From positions 1 through 64,000 of the forward strand of contig NZ_JAOANW010000012.1 of the NCBI RefSeq assembly GCF_026162365.1: a stretch of DNA of 64,000 bases. The letters run 5' to 3'. This DNA is from Nitratireductor luteus. GTDB taxonomy: Bacteria; Pseudomonadota; Alphaproteobacteria; Rhizobiales; Rhizobiaceae. Of the stretch, positions 1 through 7,292 are shown in pieces. The first letter of the stretch is position 1. Each line of letters starts with the position of its first letter. The translations under genes were made by a program, and so were the position numbers. Below the pieces are notes generated by a model that worked only from the letters and a program-made list of their open reading frames with translations, was not told the DNA's origin and searched no databases.

Positions 1-1
1 A

Positions 2-49
2 ACCCTCGACGACGAAGGCGTCTTCCTCAACGTTGTCGGAAAGTTTTGA
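2..49 (+). CDS. C-terminal end of an outer-membrane beta-barrel protein (partial)
   Basis: Only the last 15 codons and the stop are in the window. They read TLDDEGVFLNVVGKF and are nearly identical to the end of the ORF stopping at 1450 (TLDDQGLFLNVVGKF). The terminal aromatic residue (Phe) fits an outer-membrane barrel sorting signal. The gene lies upstream of the window, so its size and N-terminus cannot be judged. It is a paralogue, or the parent, of the truncated copy downstream. Confidence 0.6.
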   Translation, partial: TLDDEGVFLNVVGKF

Positions 50-214
50 CCGTGGATAACAATGCGCTTGCCGAAACCATTACCAGCACCTCCCTCGAAC
101 TATCGCCTTGGAGGTCAAAATCCTGCAGCAACGCGGATTGCGAGGGGCTGCATGCGAACATCAACCCAATCCGTGATTTCCGGAAATAGAAGCATCCAAA
201 AAGAGGATTAAGAC

Positions 215-388
215 ATGAGACTGAGCGCGCCAACCGGGATTGTTTTCATTCTATCGGTTATTCTTGCAATATTATCTGTCTTGCCTGTCTTGGGCATATC
301 GGTTCCTGTGGTCGCCGCCTATAGCTATTGGGTGCTGGCTGCTGCCTTTGCCATCCTTGCCGCCGGAAACTTGCTGAAAGGCCTCTAG
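215..388 (+). CDS. Small two-helix membrane protein (57 aa)
   Basis: This ORF starts MRLSAPTGIV and has two clear hydrophobic stretches, roughly residues 8-30 and 32-52, split by a Pro/Gly turn, so it should be a small inner-membrane hairpin protein. An AGAGG Shine-Dalgarno sequence lies at about 202-206, with a good spacing to ATG 215. It ends in NLLKGL and is followed about 120 bases later by a strong rho-independent terminator. I recognise no named family; such tiny two-helix proteins are common in Rhizobiales. Function unknown. Confidence 0.6.
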   Translation: MRLSAPTGIVFILSVILAILSVLPVLGISVPVVAAYSYWVLAAAFAILAAGNLLKGL

Positions 389-511
389 CGCGCCCACGGG
401 CGAATGCGGAGCCGGCGCATTGGTCGGCAGGGCTGTTACCAAAATCTGAGAACGCGATGAGCCTCCCGCTTCGCGGCTCAGACGGCCGGCGCCGGCAAAT
501 TTTGACCGCCT

Positions 512-553
512 GATCTCCCGTCGTGCGGCAACGCGCGGCGGGAGATCTTTTTT
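512..553 (+). terminator. Rho-independent terminator
   Basis: GATCTCCCG (512-520) pairs with CGGGAGATC (539-547) and is followed by a run of seven T. It most likely ends transcription of the small membrane protein gene stopping at 388. Confidence 0.8.
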
Positions 554-654
554 TCGTCGGCGGGTCACTCAGCCGTCGTGGGCGTCCGGTTTGGAAGAAT
601 GCCTGAAAGATCGGCAATTGACGTTTCCTGCACGTTTAAATGAAGGGCGGCTAC

Positions 655-778
655 GCGAACTTTCCACCCTTCCGAGACGCAAGCGAACTTCTCCTTTCCG
701 GCCCGCATCAGCAACCGCGATGGCGTTTCTCAACTTGGCAACATCGATTCCGACAAATGCTTCTCCATAATCTGCCAC
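655..778 (-). pseudogene. IS110-family transposase, N-terminal remnant
   Basis: On the minus strand, a reading frame from a GTG at 778 gives DYGEAFVGIDVAK followed by NAIAVADAGRKGEVR. This is the characteristic start of the DEDD (RuvC-like) catalytic domain of IS110-family transposases, including the first catalytic Asp in GIDVAK. After about 40 residues the similarity stops and the frame turns into low-complexity Arg/Ser sequence. Only a decayed fragment is left, and no IS ends were recognised. It sits between the small membrane gene and a truncated barrel gene, and probably marks a rearrangement point. Confidence 0.7.
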
Positions 779-901
779 GACTCGTCCTCCTGTGGTGATG
801 CCGCGAACGATCGCCACCTGGGAACGCGCAAACCGTTTGTTCCGCGGCTGTGCGGTCATATCTTACGCCCGAAGTAGAGCACGCCAGCAGCGCAGCGGCG
901 G

Positions 902-1450
902 ATGGCGTTGCACGATTATGTCGAGGCCTCCCTCGGCTATGCCTACCGCCCGGTCGACAACGACCGCCTCAACGCGCTGTTCAAATACACCTGGCTCTAC
1001 GACCTGCCGGGCAACAATCAGGTGATCAGCGGTTCCACCGGCGACCTCTTCGCGCCGGCCCAGCGCAGCCACATCCTGTCGGTCGACGCCATCTACGACC
1101 TCACCCCGTGGCTGTCGGTGGGCGGCAAATACGGCTTGCGCACCGGCGAGGTGAAGTACCGCGCCGGCGCCGGCTTCGAGGACGAATGGCAAAAATCCTC
1201 CGCCCATCTCGCCATCCTGCGCGCCGACCTGCACGTCATCAGGAAATGGGATGTCCTGCTCGAGGGCCGCGTCATGCACATGCCCGAGGCCGACACCACC
1301 GACTACGGCGCCCTCGTCGCCCTCTACCGCCATGTCGGCGACAACTTCAAGGTCGGCCTCGGCTACAATTTCGGCAGATTCTCCGACGACCTCAGAGACC
1401 TTACCCTCGACGACCAGGGCCTCTTCCTAAACGTCGTCGGCAAGTTCTGA
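902..1450 (+). pseudogene. Truncated outer-membrane beta-barrel domain (C-terminal part)
   Basis: The frame encodes about 180 residues with alternating hydrophobic and polar beta-strand patterns (EASLGYAYRPVDNDRLNALF, LSVDAIYDLTPWLSVGGKYG, LYRHVGDNFKVGLGYNFGRF) and ends in a terminal Phe, as outer-membrane barrels do. There is no signal peptide and no credible ribosome site at ATG 902. The same C-terminus occurs at 2-49, so this looks like the 3' part of a duplicated, much larger surface or barrel gene that lost its front half. The family appears as the C-terminal barrel of large repeat-rich proteins in alphaproteobacteria (recollection, not checked). Confidence 0.55.
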
Positions 1451-1957
1451 CCGCCAAACTGCCTCCGCCAGCTCAGGAAGATCGACGTTCACCGATGGGT
1501 CCGCCTGCCACCGGCACCCGGGCGGCCGAACCAGGTACGCCATCTCGAGCTTTGTCCTTCGTGCAAGTTTCGGATGGGCACGTACGATGCCGTCGTCTCC
1601 GGCACGGCTCGGAAACCTGCGTCCTGACGACCGGTACCTGGGGTCCCAATCTCAAGCGCCACCAGGCGTAGCGTGTCGCTCAGACCGCTGGGTGGCGCAA
1701 ACCGGCCACGGTCCCATAGGGCGATTATCATGATCGATTGACGTGCTACTATTTCACCCTTGGCGGCAAACGCCCCCGTCATGACGGCACGCTTAGACCA
1801 GATGAGCGCTTTGCGGCGAAGCCGCCACGTAATTTTCCTTGTCGAACAAACGAAGTTTGGAAAGGAAAATGCTTATGGAAAGTGGAGTGCGCCCCTGAGG
1901 GTGGACAGATTGGATTGAGGAATTGACCAGTCTTGTCGGGTTTTCGAAGAGAGAACC
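1451..1957. other. Non-coding, decayed mobile-element sequence
   Basis: No credible gene is seen on either strand. Open frames here have no ribosome site and no recognisable family. The stretch at about 1880-1957, just before the IS3-type start, looks like the terminal region of an insertion sequence, but no matching inverted repeat was found by eye. Confidence 0.4.
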
Positions 1958-2011
1958 ATGGCAAGATATCGCACGCACAGCATCGAATTTAAGCGTCAGG
2001 TCGCCCAGCCA
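1958..2011 (+). pseudogene. Start of an IS3-type OrfA transposase gene
   Basis: ATG 1958 opens MARYRTHSIEFKRQVAQ, the typical first residues of the helix-turn-helix OrfA protein of IS3-like elements. After residue 17 the frame jumps into unrelated sequence that is antisense to an OrfB fragment. Only the first tenth of the gene survives. Confidence 0.65.
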
Positions 2012-2084
2012 TTTCAAGGGTTTGTACAATGCACACAAAATCCTGTAACTCCGCCCACGGCGGCTTGCCGTGGCGGGGGATCAA

Positions 2085-2400
2085 TGCCGTCAGCTTGCGC
2101 GCGACGCGCCGGCCGGAGATGGTCGCGTCGGCAATCCCCCCAGGCAATCGCGCGTCACGTCGTCGACGATGTTGAGCAGGCGGAACCTGCGGCCGCAGGC
2201 GAACTGGTCATGTACGAAGTCCAGCGACCAGCGCGCGTGTGGCCGCGCCTCGACCAGGATCGGTATCCGCGTGCCGACGGCACGCCGGTGTGACCGGTGC
2301 TTGCGCATCGCCAGTCCCTCCTCGTGGTACAGCCGATACGATGCGGTTGATCCCCGATGGCTCGCCCGCGCGCGTCCCTTTTCCCCGGCGGGTGGGGATT
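2085..2400 (-). pseudogene. IS3-family OrfB (integrase) remnant, frameshifted
   Basis: Minus-strand frames carry pieces of an IS3/IS407-type OrfB: GEPSGINRI, then YRLYHEEGLAMRKH in a second frame, then VGTRIPILVEARPHARWSLD and FVHDQFACGRRFRLLNIVDD, which cover the first part of the DDE integrase core, with catalytic Asp in SLDFVHDQ and VDD. At least one frameshift separates these parts, and the C-terminal half is missing. The fragment faces the OrfA start at 1958, so the two cannot be one unrearranged element. Confidence 0.75.
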
Positions 2401-2540
2401 GTGAAGAGCCGCGATGCGGATTTCAGCGGTGTGCGGGCACGTTTTGCCATCATCCGCTGCGTATTCAACCATGCCTTCAGGCTTTTTCGTCCCAACATTA
2501 TCGGACGATTCGCTGGCCGTGCAATCCTCGCTGAATCGCA

Positions 2541-2652
2541 TTGACAACGTAAGACAATCACTGATATGAGCAGAATTCGTAGATGACATCGTGCGACAAT
2601 GATCGGGATACTGTGATTGTTTTCCTGGAGGGAGACTGCGCACCCAAGGCAG
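2541..2652. repeat. 110-bp leader repeat, copy 1 (upstream of aldoxime dehydratase)
   Basis: This stretch, beginning TTGACAACGTAAGACAAT, is about 85% identical to 9913-10018. The main difference is a 6-base gap near the start. Copy 1 leads to the aldoxime dehydratase gene, copy 2 to a FAD/NAD(P)-binding protein gene. Each contains TCGTGCGACAA, whose complement TTGTCGCACGA fits the TNGTNNNACNA pattern of FadR-type GntR operators, and a weaker related site near the start. Each also opens the same short reading frame, MTSCDN. It may be a shared promoter/operator/leader; this is inference. Confidence 0.6.
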
Positions 2653-2738
2653 ACGGGCAGCTCATGCACGATCCGCTGCCGGAAAACACGACGCCGTGCG
2701 GGCCGACGCCCTTGGCGATTCCAACGAGCAGGAGGTAG
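2583..2738 (+). CDS. Small ORF (51 aa) coupled to aldoxime dehydratase
   Basis: ATG 2583 opens a 51-codon frame, MTSCDNDRDTVIVFLEGDCA and onward, ending in Arg-Arg-stop at 2738, eight bases before the aldoxime dehydratase ATG. The last codons AGG AGG supply the Shine-Dalgarno sequence of the next gene, so translation of the two would be coupled. The first 24 residues are shared with a frame at 9949-10065, ahead of another enzyme gene. Differences between the copies are mostly non-synonymous, so a conserved leader rather than a working protein is possible. No family is recognised and no clear ribosome site lies upstream. Confidence 0.4.
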   Translation: MTSCDNDRDTVIVFLEGDCAPKADGQLMHDPLPENTTPCGPTPLAIPTSRR

Positions 2739-2745
2739 TGGCGTA

Positions 2746-3777
2746 ATGGAACCGGCAATCCCTGATCATCTCATCACCGCACGCACACGCCATCCGCGCG
2801 TGCCCGCTGATTACGAGCCGCCATACCCCTCCTTCATGGCGCGGCACGGGCCGTCTGTGAAGACCCTGGTCATGGCCTATTTCGGCGTGCAGTTCCGGGC
2901 CAGCGACGGGGCCGCTGCCAAAGGCCCGCTGGCCGCCATCGCCGCGTCCTTCACCGCAGAGGACGGGCCGGGCCATTGGGACCGTGCCGCCTATACGGAC
3001 GAGCAGGGTTTCTCCAATGTCATTTCCATCGCCTACTGGGACCATACCGCCAGTTTCGAGCGCTGGTTCTCCACTTACGGGACCGCTTGGTCCGGTGACG
3101 ATACAGCCGACGCGCGGCTGGGCTTCTTCACCGAAATTCTGAAACCGAGCGTCGAACGCTACGAGACCCTGTTTTCGGCGCCCGACCGAGCTGAGGGCGT
3201 TGCCGTAATCGCAGAGGGCATGAGCGGCATGGTGCGCGAGCACGCCTATTGGGGCGGCATGCGCGACCGAATCCCTCTGTCGCAAACAGATGCGATGGAG
3301 CCCACAGGTGCCCCGCGCATCGAGGAGGAGGGCGGACTCCTGCGCGTCATTCCGCACGACAACATCTGTCTCATCCGCTCCGGCCAGGACTGGACGGATA
3401 CGGACCCGGAAGAGCGGCGCATGTATCTAGAGGAGGTCGAGCCGGTGCTTAAGGCCGGCATGGACTTCCTGCGCGACGAAGGCCTGTCCTGCGGTTGCTT
3501 CGCAAACCGCTATATGCGCGTGGTCGATGAGGCGGGCAGGCCGGTGGAGAAGTCCTTCGGCATGAGTTGGTGGAAGAGTCTGGCCCAACTCGAGCGCTGG
3601 TCGGAATTCCATCCAACACATGTCGCTATCTTCGGTGCTGCAATGAAGTATCTGTCCAGGTTGGGGCCCGCCGCCAAGCTGCGCCTATATCATGAGGTGA
3701 CGGTCGCGACCGCTGATCAGCAGTTCTTCGAGTACAGGAACTGCCACCCCAAGACCGGCATGCTCAAGGCGGGCTGA
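2746..3777 (+). CDS. oxd: Aldoxime dehydratase (heme enzyme)
   Basis: This 343-residue protein matches the aldoxime/phenylacetaldoxime dehydratase family (usual length about 350) along its whole length: EHAYWGGMRDRIPLSQTD, HDNICLIRSGQDW, YLEEVEPVLKAGMDFLRDEG, HPTHVAIFG, LRLYHEVTV and FEYRNCHPKTGML. These cytoplasmic heme b enzymes dehydrate aldoximes directly to nitriles. By homology to OxdA/OxdRE, His292 (second His of HPTH) is the proximal heme ligand and His316 (YHEV) the catalytic distal His; the loop between them is three residues longer than in those enzymes. ATG 2746 was chosen because GGAGGT lies 9 bases upstream and the sequence MEPAIPDHL aligns with the family start. No nitrilase, nitrile hydratase or amidase gene accompanies it in this window. 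Its neighbours are IS remnants, which suggests acquisition by transfer. Confidence 0.9.
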   Translation: MEPAIPDHLITARTRHPRVPADYEPPYPSFMARHGPSVKTLVMAYFGVQFRASDGAAAKGPLAAIAASFTAEDGPGHWDRAAYTDEQGFSNVISIAYWDHTASFERWFSTYGTAWSGDDTADARLGFFTEILKPSVERYETLFSAPDRAEGVAVIAEGMSGMVREHAYWGGMRDRIPLSQTDAMEPTGAPRIEEEGGLLRVIPHDNICLIRSGQDWTDTDPEERRMYLEEVEPVLKAGMDFLRDEGLSCGCFANRYMRVVDEAGRPVEKSFGMSWWKSLAQLERWSEFHPTHVAIFGAAMKYLSRLGPAAKLRLYHEVTVATADQQFFEYRNCHPKTGMLKAG

Positions 3778-3895
3778 GTTCCACGTCAGGATTCGTATTA
3801 GAAGCGGCGAATTGATGGTTGCGCCCGTTGCTGCCGTTCATGGCCGCTTCTGCCGATCCAAAGGTAAAGAGCACGTGCCGCCGCCGAATAGCTCC

Positions 3896-4045
3896 TCAGC
3901 AGCCTAGCTTCTCATTGGGCACGCGGTGCCAGGCGTTATCTATTGCGGCTACCGCGTGGTAACTTGATCTGCGATCAAGCCTCTCCTGATGATGCTGGAG
4001 TTTGGCATCAGCAATATTGCCCGTGCGGAGCCTACCGTCGACCGG
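3896..4045 (-). pseudogene. C-terminal remnant of a FAD/NAD(P)-binding protein
   Basis: The minus strand reads LRTGNIADAKLQHHQERLDR and onward to a stop at 3896. This is clearly homologous, in frame, to the end of the intact protein at 10190-11728 (LRTGHIADAILKHHRERRDR). Upstream of this tail the similarity is lost and the sequence runs into the region downstream of the DUF736 fragment. It is therefore the tail of a second, mostly deleted copy, facing the aldoxime dehydratase gene. The 3778-3895 gap before it holds nothing recognisable. Confidence 0.65.
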
Positions 4046-4158
4046 CGCGACGATCAGCATCGGCATCGGTGTCGGAAAGGCTGGAACGCCTATTCCGGCT
4101 TCCTTATACGCAGGAGAAACCCCGCCTTGGGGCTGGGTCCCTCGCCGGGGCGATCAGT

Positions 4159-4315
4159 CCCGGTTGGGTCGGGACCAGATCAGCTGCAGGCCTTCCTCGC
4201 CTTCCACCTCGATCAGGGTGGCGTAGATCGGAGCGGCGAAGCTCAGGTCGTCCAGCTTGACCGAGAGATAGTCGCGGCCCTCGTTGGAGACCTTCTGCCA
4301 AGCGGCGCCGAGTTC
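4159..4315 (-). pseudogene. DUF736 protein, C-terminal half (gene split by insertion)
   Basis: The minus-strand frame [53 protein letters not shown] and a stop is the second half of a DUF736 protein, a small family found on Rhizobiales plasmids and integrative elements. The first half lies at 7009-7161 on the same strand. Joining 4315 directly to 7009 restores AANV-ELGAAW without a gap, so a 2693-bp segment has gone in between. Confidence 0.85.
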
Positions 4316-4421
4316 GGCTTTGGACTAAGCCGCTCCTCCTCGCACGTTGTCCGCCTTAAGCCCGAGCGTCCTTTGGTCTATGTTGTTCTGTGACCTGGAA
4401 CCTGGAGCGTGAGTTGCGACG

Positions 4422-6860
4422 TTGGTGGATGAAAAGGATGTTTCGAAGGAAGTCGCGCGCATTCGGCAGCGGCTAGCCGACCTGGATGTGGAGCGGACGG
4501 CGCTTACGCGCGAATTGGAAGCGCTGGAGCAAACACGGATTTCCGATAACGGTGCCGCCGGACAGCCCTCTTTTGCCGATGCCCCTGTCACCAACAACTC
4601 GTCATCGGCCGAGAAGATCGTGCTGTTCCGCCGTCTGTTTGCTGGGCGCCCAGATGTCTTTCCGGTTCGATGGGAAAACAGAAAGACGGGAGGTTCGGGA
4701 TATTCGCCGGCATGCTCGAACGAGTGGGCGAAGGGGATTTGCGGCAAGCCGAAGGTGAAATGTGGAGAATGCCCACATCAGGCATTCATCCCGCCATCCG
4801 AGGAGATCATCGAAAAGCATCTGCGCGGCGGCGATGCCCGCTCGGGTGACTTTGTCGCCGGGGTGTATCCATTGCTGCAAGACGAGACATGCTGGTTCCT
4901 CGCCGCCGACTTCGACAAGGACAGCTGGGCGGACGACGCCAGGGCCTTGCTCGATACCTGTCATGCGAAAGGAATCGACGCCGGCCTGGAGCGGTCGAGG
5001 TCAGGGAATGGTGGCCATGTCTGGATATTCTTCTCCGAACCTGTGCCGGCAAGGGCCGCCAGGCAGTTGGGCTCGGCTCTGATCACGGAGACGATGGAGA
5101 AGCGCCCAGAGATCGGCTTCACTTCCTATGATCGCTTCTTTCCCAATCAGGACACGATGCCCCTTGGGGGCTTTGGCAATCTGATTGCACTGCCGTTGCA
5201 GAGGAAGGCACGCGAGAGCGGCAACAGCGCTTTTGTCGACAAGAACCTGCGGCCTTACGACGACCAATGGGCGTATCTGTCGTCCCTGCCCAGGCTATCG
5301 GCGGACATGGTCTTCCGCATCGCGGACGAGGCGGAGCTGTCGGGCCGGGTCTTGGGCGTCCGTATGCCGGTCGACGACGAACATGCCGACGAGCCGTGGA
5401 AGATGTCGCCGTCGCGTCGCAGCGCGCCACGGCGTATTGAGGCTGCGATCCCGCGGAACATCAAGATCGTGGTCGCCGATCAGGTTTACATCGACAGGGC
5501 AGAACTTCCGCCGGCTCTGATTGCGCAGCTTGTTCGTCTGGCAGCTTTCCAAAACCCGGAGTTCTATCGTGCCCAGGCCATGCGGTTGCCGACATTCGGA
5601 AAGCCTCGGGTTGTCTCATGCGCCGAGCTCTATCCCCAGCATGTCGCTCTACCTCGGGGTTGCCTCGAGGAAGCAATCGATCTCATCAAAAGCCATGGCG
5701 CCGTTGCCGATCTGGAAGATTGTCGTGAAATCGGCACGGCACTTCCTGCGACCGTTTCCTTCCAGGGCGAATTACGACGGCCGCAGTTGAGGGCTTTCGA
5801 TGCTCTTGCTACCCATGAAAACGGTGTGCTTGCCGCGACAACCGCGTTTGGCAAGACGGTTGTCGCGGCGGCGCTCATTGCGCACCGTGCGCGAAACACG
5901 CTCATCCTCGTCCATCGACGGGAGTTGCTCAATCAATGGGTGGAACGTCTACGATCGTTCATGAGCATAGACCCGATGCAGATCGGCGCTATCGGTGGCG
6001 GGAAAAGAAAGCCGACGGGCATCATCGATGTCGCGCTCATCCAGAGCCTCGTCCGCAAGGGGGAGGTGGCGGACCTCGTCGCCGATTACGGCCATCTGAT
6101 CGTCGACGAATGCCATCACTTGTCCGCGGCAAGCTTCGAGCTTGTCGCTCGGCGGTCGAAAGCGCGGTATGTCGTGGGTCTGTCCGCGACCGTTGCCCGA
6201 AAGGACGGACATCATCCCATCATCTTCATGCAATGTGGCCCTGTCCGCCATCGGGTCGATGCGCGGATTCAGGCAGCCGAGCGCGGCATGCGCCATCGTG
6301 TGCGCGATCGGTCGACGAAATTTGAATTGCCTCCGTCCCTGGCCTCGGCCGAGCGACCCTCGATGCCTGCGATCTATGCGGCTTTGGCTCAGGACGATGG
6401 CCGGAATGATCTGATCTTCGATGATGTGCTGAAGTCGCTCGAGGCCAAGCGTTCGCCTGTCGTTCTAACCGAGCGGAAGGATCACCTCGACTATCTTCGG
6501 CAGCGGTTCTCACCCTTCGTGAAGAATCTCGTCGTGCTGCGCGGTGGCATGTCTGCGGGCGATCGCAAAATGGCCGACGCGGCGATACGGGTATCGGAGG
6601 ATCAGGAGCGCCTGATCCTCGCGACAGGCCGCTACATCGGCGAAGGCTTCGATGACGCTCGCCTCGATACGCTGTTCCTGACGATGCCAATCGCCTGGAA
6701 GGGGACTTTGGCGCAATATGTCGGCCGCCTGCATCGCGAGTATGACGGAAAAAGGGATGTCCTGGTCGTGGACTATGTCGATCAGGCTGTGCCGGTTCTC
6801 GCTCGGATGGCCGCGAAACGCCGCGCGGGCTATCGTGCGCTGGGCTACGTTCTTGAATAG
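4422..6860 (+). CDS. TOTE-type archaeo-eukaryotic primase fused to SF2 helicase
   Basis: The protein has 812 residues if started at TTG 4422 (GTG 4425 is also possible; the ribosome site is weak). Residues 8-37 are a predicted coiled coil. Residues about 63-300 match the AEP primase-like domain that databases name after TOTE conflict systems: cysteine cluster C98, C107, C114, C117, acidic pair D163/D165 in AADFDKD, and H199 in SGNGGHVW. Residues about 445-812 are a DEAD/DEAH-type helicase: Walker A with GKT at 477-479, DECH at 562-565, SAT at 588-590, then ATGRYIGEGFDD and QYVGRLHRE in the second RecA domain. All motifs are intact, so an active nucleic-acid polymerase/helicase is plausible. 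Family literature proposes roles in element-host conflict. It sits alone inside a disrupted DUF736 gene. Confidence 0.85.
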   Translation: MVDEKDVSKEVARIRQRLADLDVERTALTRELEALEQTRISDNGAAGQPSFADAPVTNNSSSAEKIVLFRRLFAGRPDVFPVRWENRKTGGSGYSPACSNEWAKGICGKPKVKCGECPHQAFIPPSEEIIEKHLRGGDARSGDFVAGVYPLLQDETCWFLAADFDKDSWADDARALLDTCHAKGIDAGLERSRSGNGGHVWIFFSEPVPARAARQLGSALITETMEKRPEIGFTSYDRFFPNQDTMPLGGFGNLIALPLQRKARESGNSAFVDKNLRPYDDQWAYLSSLPRLSADMVFRIADEAELSGRVLGVRMPVDDEHADEPWKMSPSRRSAPRRIEAAIPRNIKIVVADQVYIDRAELPPALIAQLVRLAAFQNPEFYRAQAMRLPTFGKPRVVSCAELYPQHVALPRGCLEEAIDLIKSHGAVADLEDCREIGTALPATVSFQGELRRPQLRAFDALATHENGVLAATTAFGKTVVAAALIAHRARNTLILVHRRELLNQWVERLRSFMSIDPMQIGAIGGGKRKPTGIIDVALIQSLVRKGEVADLVADYGHLIVDECHHLSAASFELVARRSKARYVVGLSATVARKDGHHPIIFMQCGPVRHRVDARIQAAERGMRHRVRDRSTKFELPPSLASAERPSMPAIYAALAQDDGRNDLIFDDVLKSLEAKRSPVVLTERKDHLDYLRQRFSPFVKNLVVLRGGMSAGDRKMADAAIRVSEDQERLILATGRYIGEGFDDARLDTLFLTMPIAWKGTLAQYVGRLHREYDGKRDVLVVDYVDQAVPVLARMAAKRRAGYRALGYVLE

Positions 6861-6864
6861 TGGC

Positions 6865-6918
6865 GCCCCGCTGTCCGCGGCGCCCCGCCATGTTGCGAGG
6901 CGCCGCGGACAGCGGGGC
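6865..6918. repeat. Perfect 20-bp inverted repeat after the primase-helicase stop
   Basis: GCCCCGCTGTCCGCGGCGCC (6865-6884) is exactly complementary to 6899-6918, with a 14-base loop. It begins 4 bases after the TAG of the preceding gene. It could terminate transcription, although no T run follows, or it could be a structural end of the insertion. Confidence 0.85.
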
Positions 6919-6922
6919 CGTT

Positions 6923-7008
6923 ATTATGCGGAGCGACACAGCGACAAAACCCAGAAAAGCCGGGGCCGTCAGCTCGCGACTCCGCATAATCCCGCGCTAC
7001 GCATAATC
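6923..7008. repeat. Subterminal ATTATGCG/CGCATAAT motifs at right end of the insertion
   Basis: ATTATGCGGAG (6923-6933) and its exact complement (6980-6990) form an 11-bp inverted repeat. CGCATAAT recurs at 7000-7007, immediately inside the junction with DUF736. Repeated short sites next to an element end are typical of recombinase-binding sites. The match to any given recombinase is inference. Confidence 0.6.
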
Positions 7009-7161
7009 GACGTTGGCGGCAGCGAAGATGCGGAAATGCGGGCCCTTGTCGGAGGGGTTCTCGACGCGAACCAGTTTGACTTTGACTTTGACGTTGAGGT
7101 TGAGGGTCTTGGTCGAACCGGTAAAGCTGCCCGTAGAAGTGAAGGTGCCGATGGTAGCCAT
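7009..7161 (-). pseudogene. DUF736 protein, N-terminal half (gene split by insertion)
   Basis: From ATG 7161 on the minus strand the frame reads [20 protein letters not shown], then [19 protein letters not shown] and AAANV, the standard first half of DUF736 proteins. Without the insertion it would continue with the segment at 4315-4159 to give a protein of about 103 residues. In the present arrangement it runs into element sequence and stops after three codons (Asp-Tyr-Ala-stop). Confidence 0.85.
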
Positions 7162-7292
7162 GTGTCTCATTCGTGCGCCAAGAGTGACGGCTGGAATCCG
7201 TCACGCGCACTTGTTGCCCCTGCGGGGTGGGAAACCCTGCCGCCAACGTGCCGCAAGCACGGGGGTTGAAGCAGACGGGTGAGGTAAACCGG

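Larger units (their letters stand above)
4316..7008. mobile_element. 2.69-kb insertion carrying a primase-helicase gene
   Basis: The boundaries come from the split DUF736 gene: the sequence left of 4316 and right of 7009 joins into one uninterrupted reading frame. The segment holds one large gene (4422-6860), a 20-bp perfect inverted repeat directly after its stop codon, and a right end rich in ATTATGCG/CGCATAAT motifs. The left end begins GGCTTTGGACTAAGCC, a small inverted repeat, but lacks the ATTATGCG motif. No transposase or recombinase lies inside, and no target-site duplication is obvious, so it may be mobilised in trans. Confidence 0.65.

Noticed and set aside
850-1671. Long open frame of 273 codons on the plus strand
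   Set aside because: It is an out-of-frame shadow of the barrel fragment, rich in Arg and Pro, with no ribosome site.
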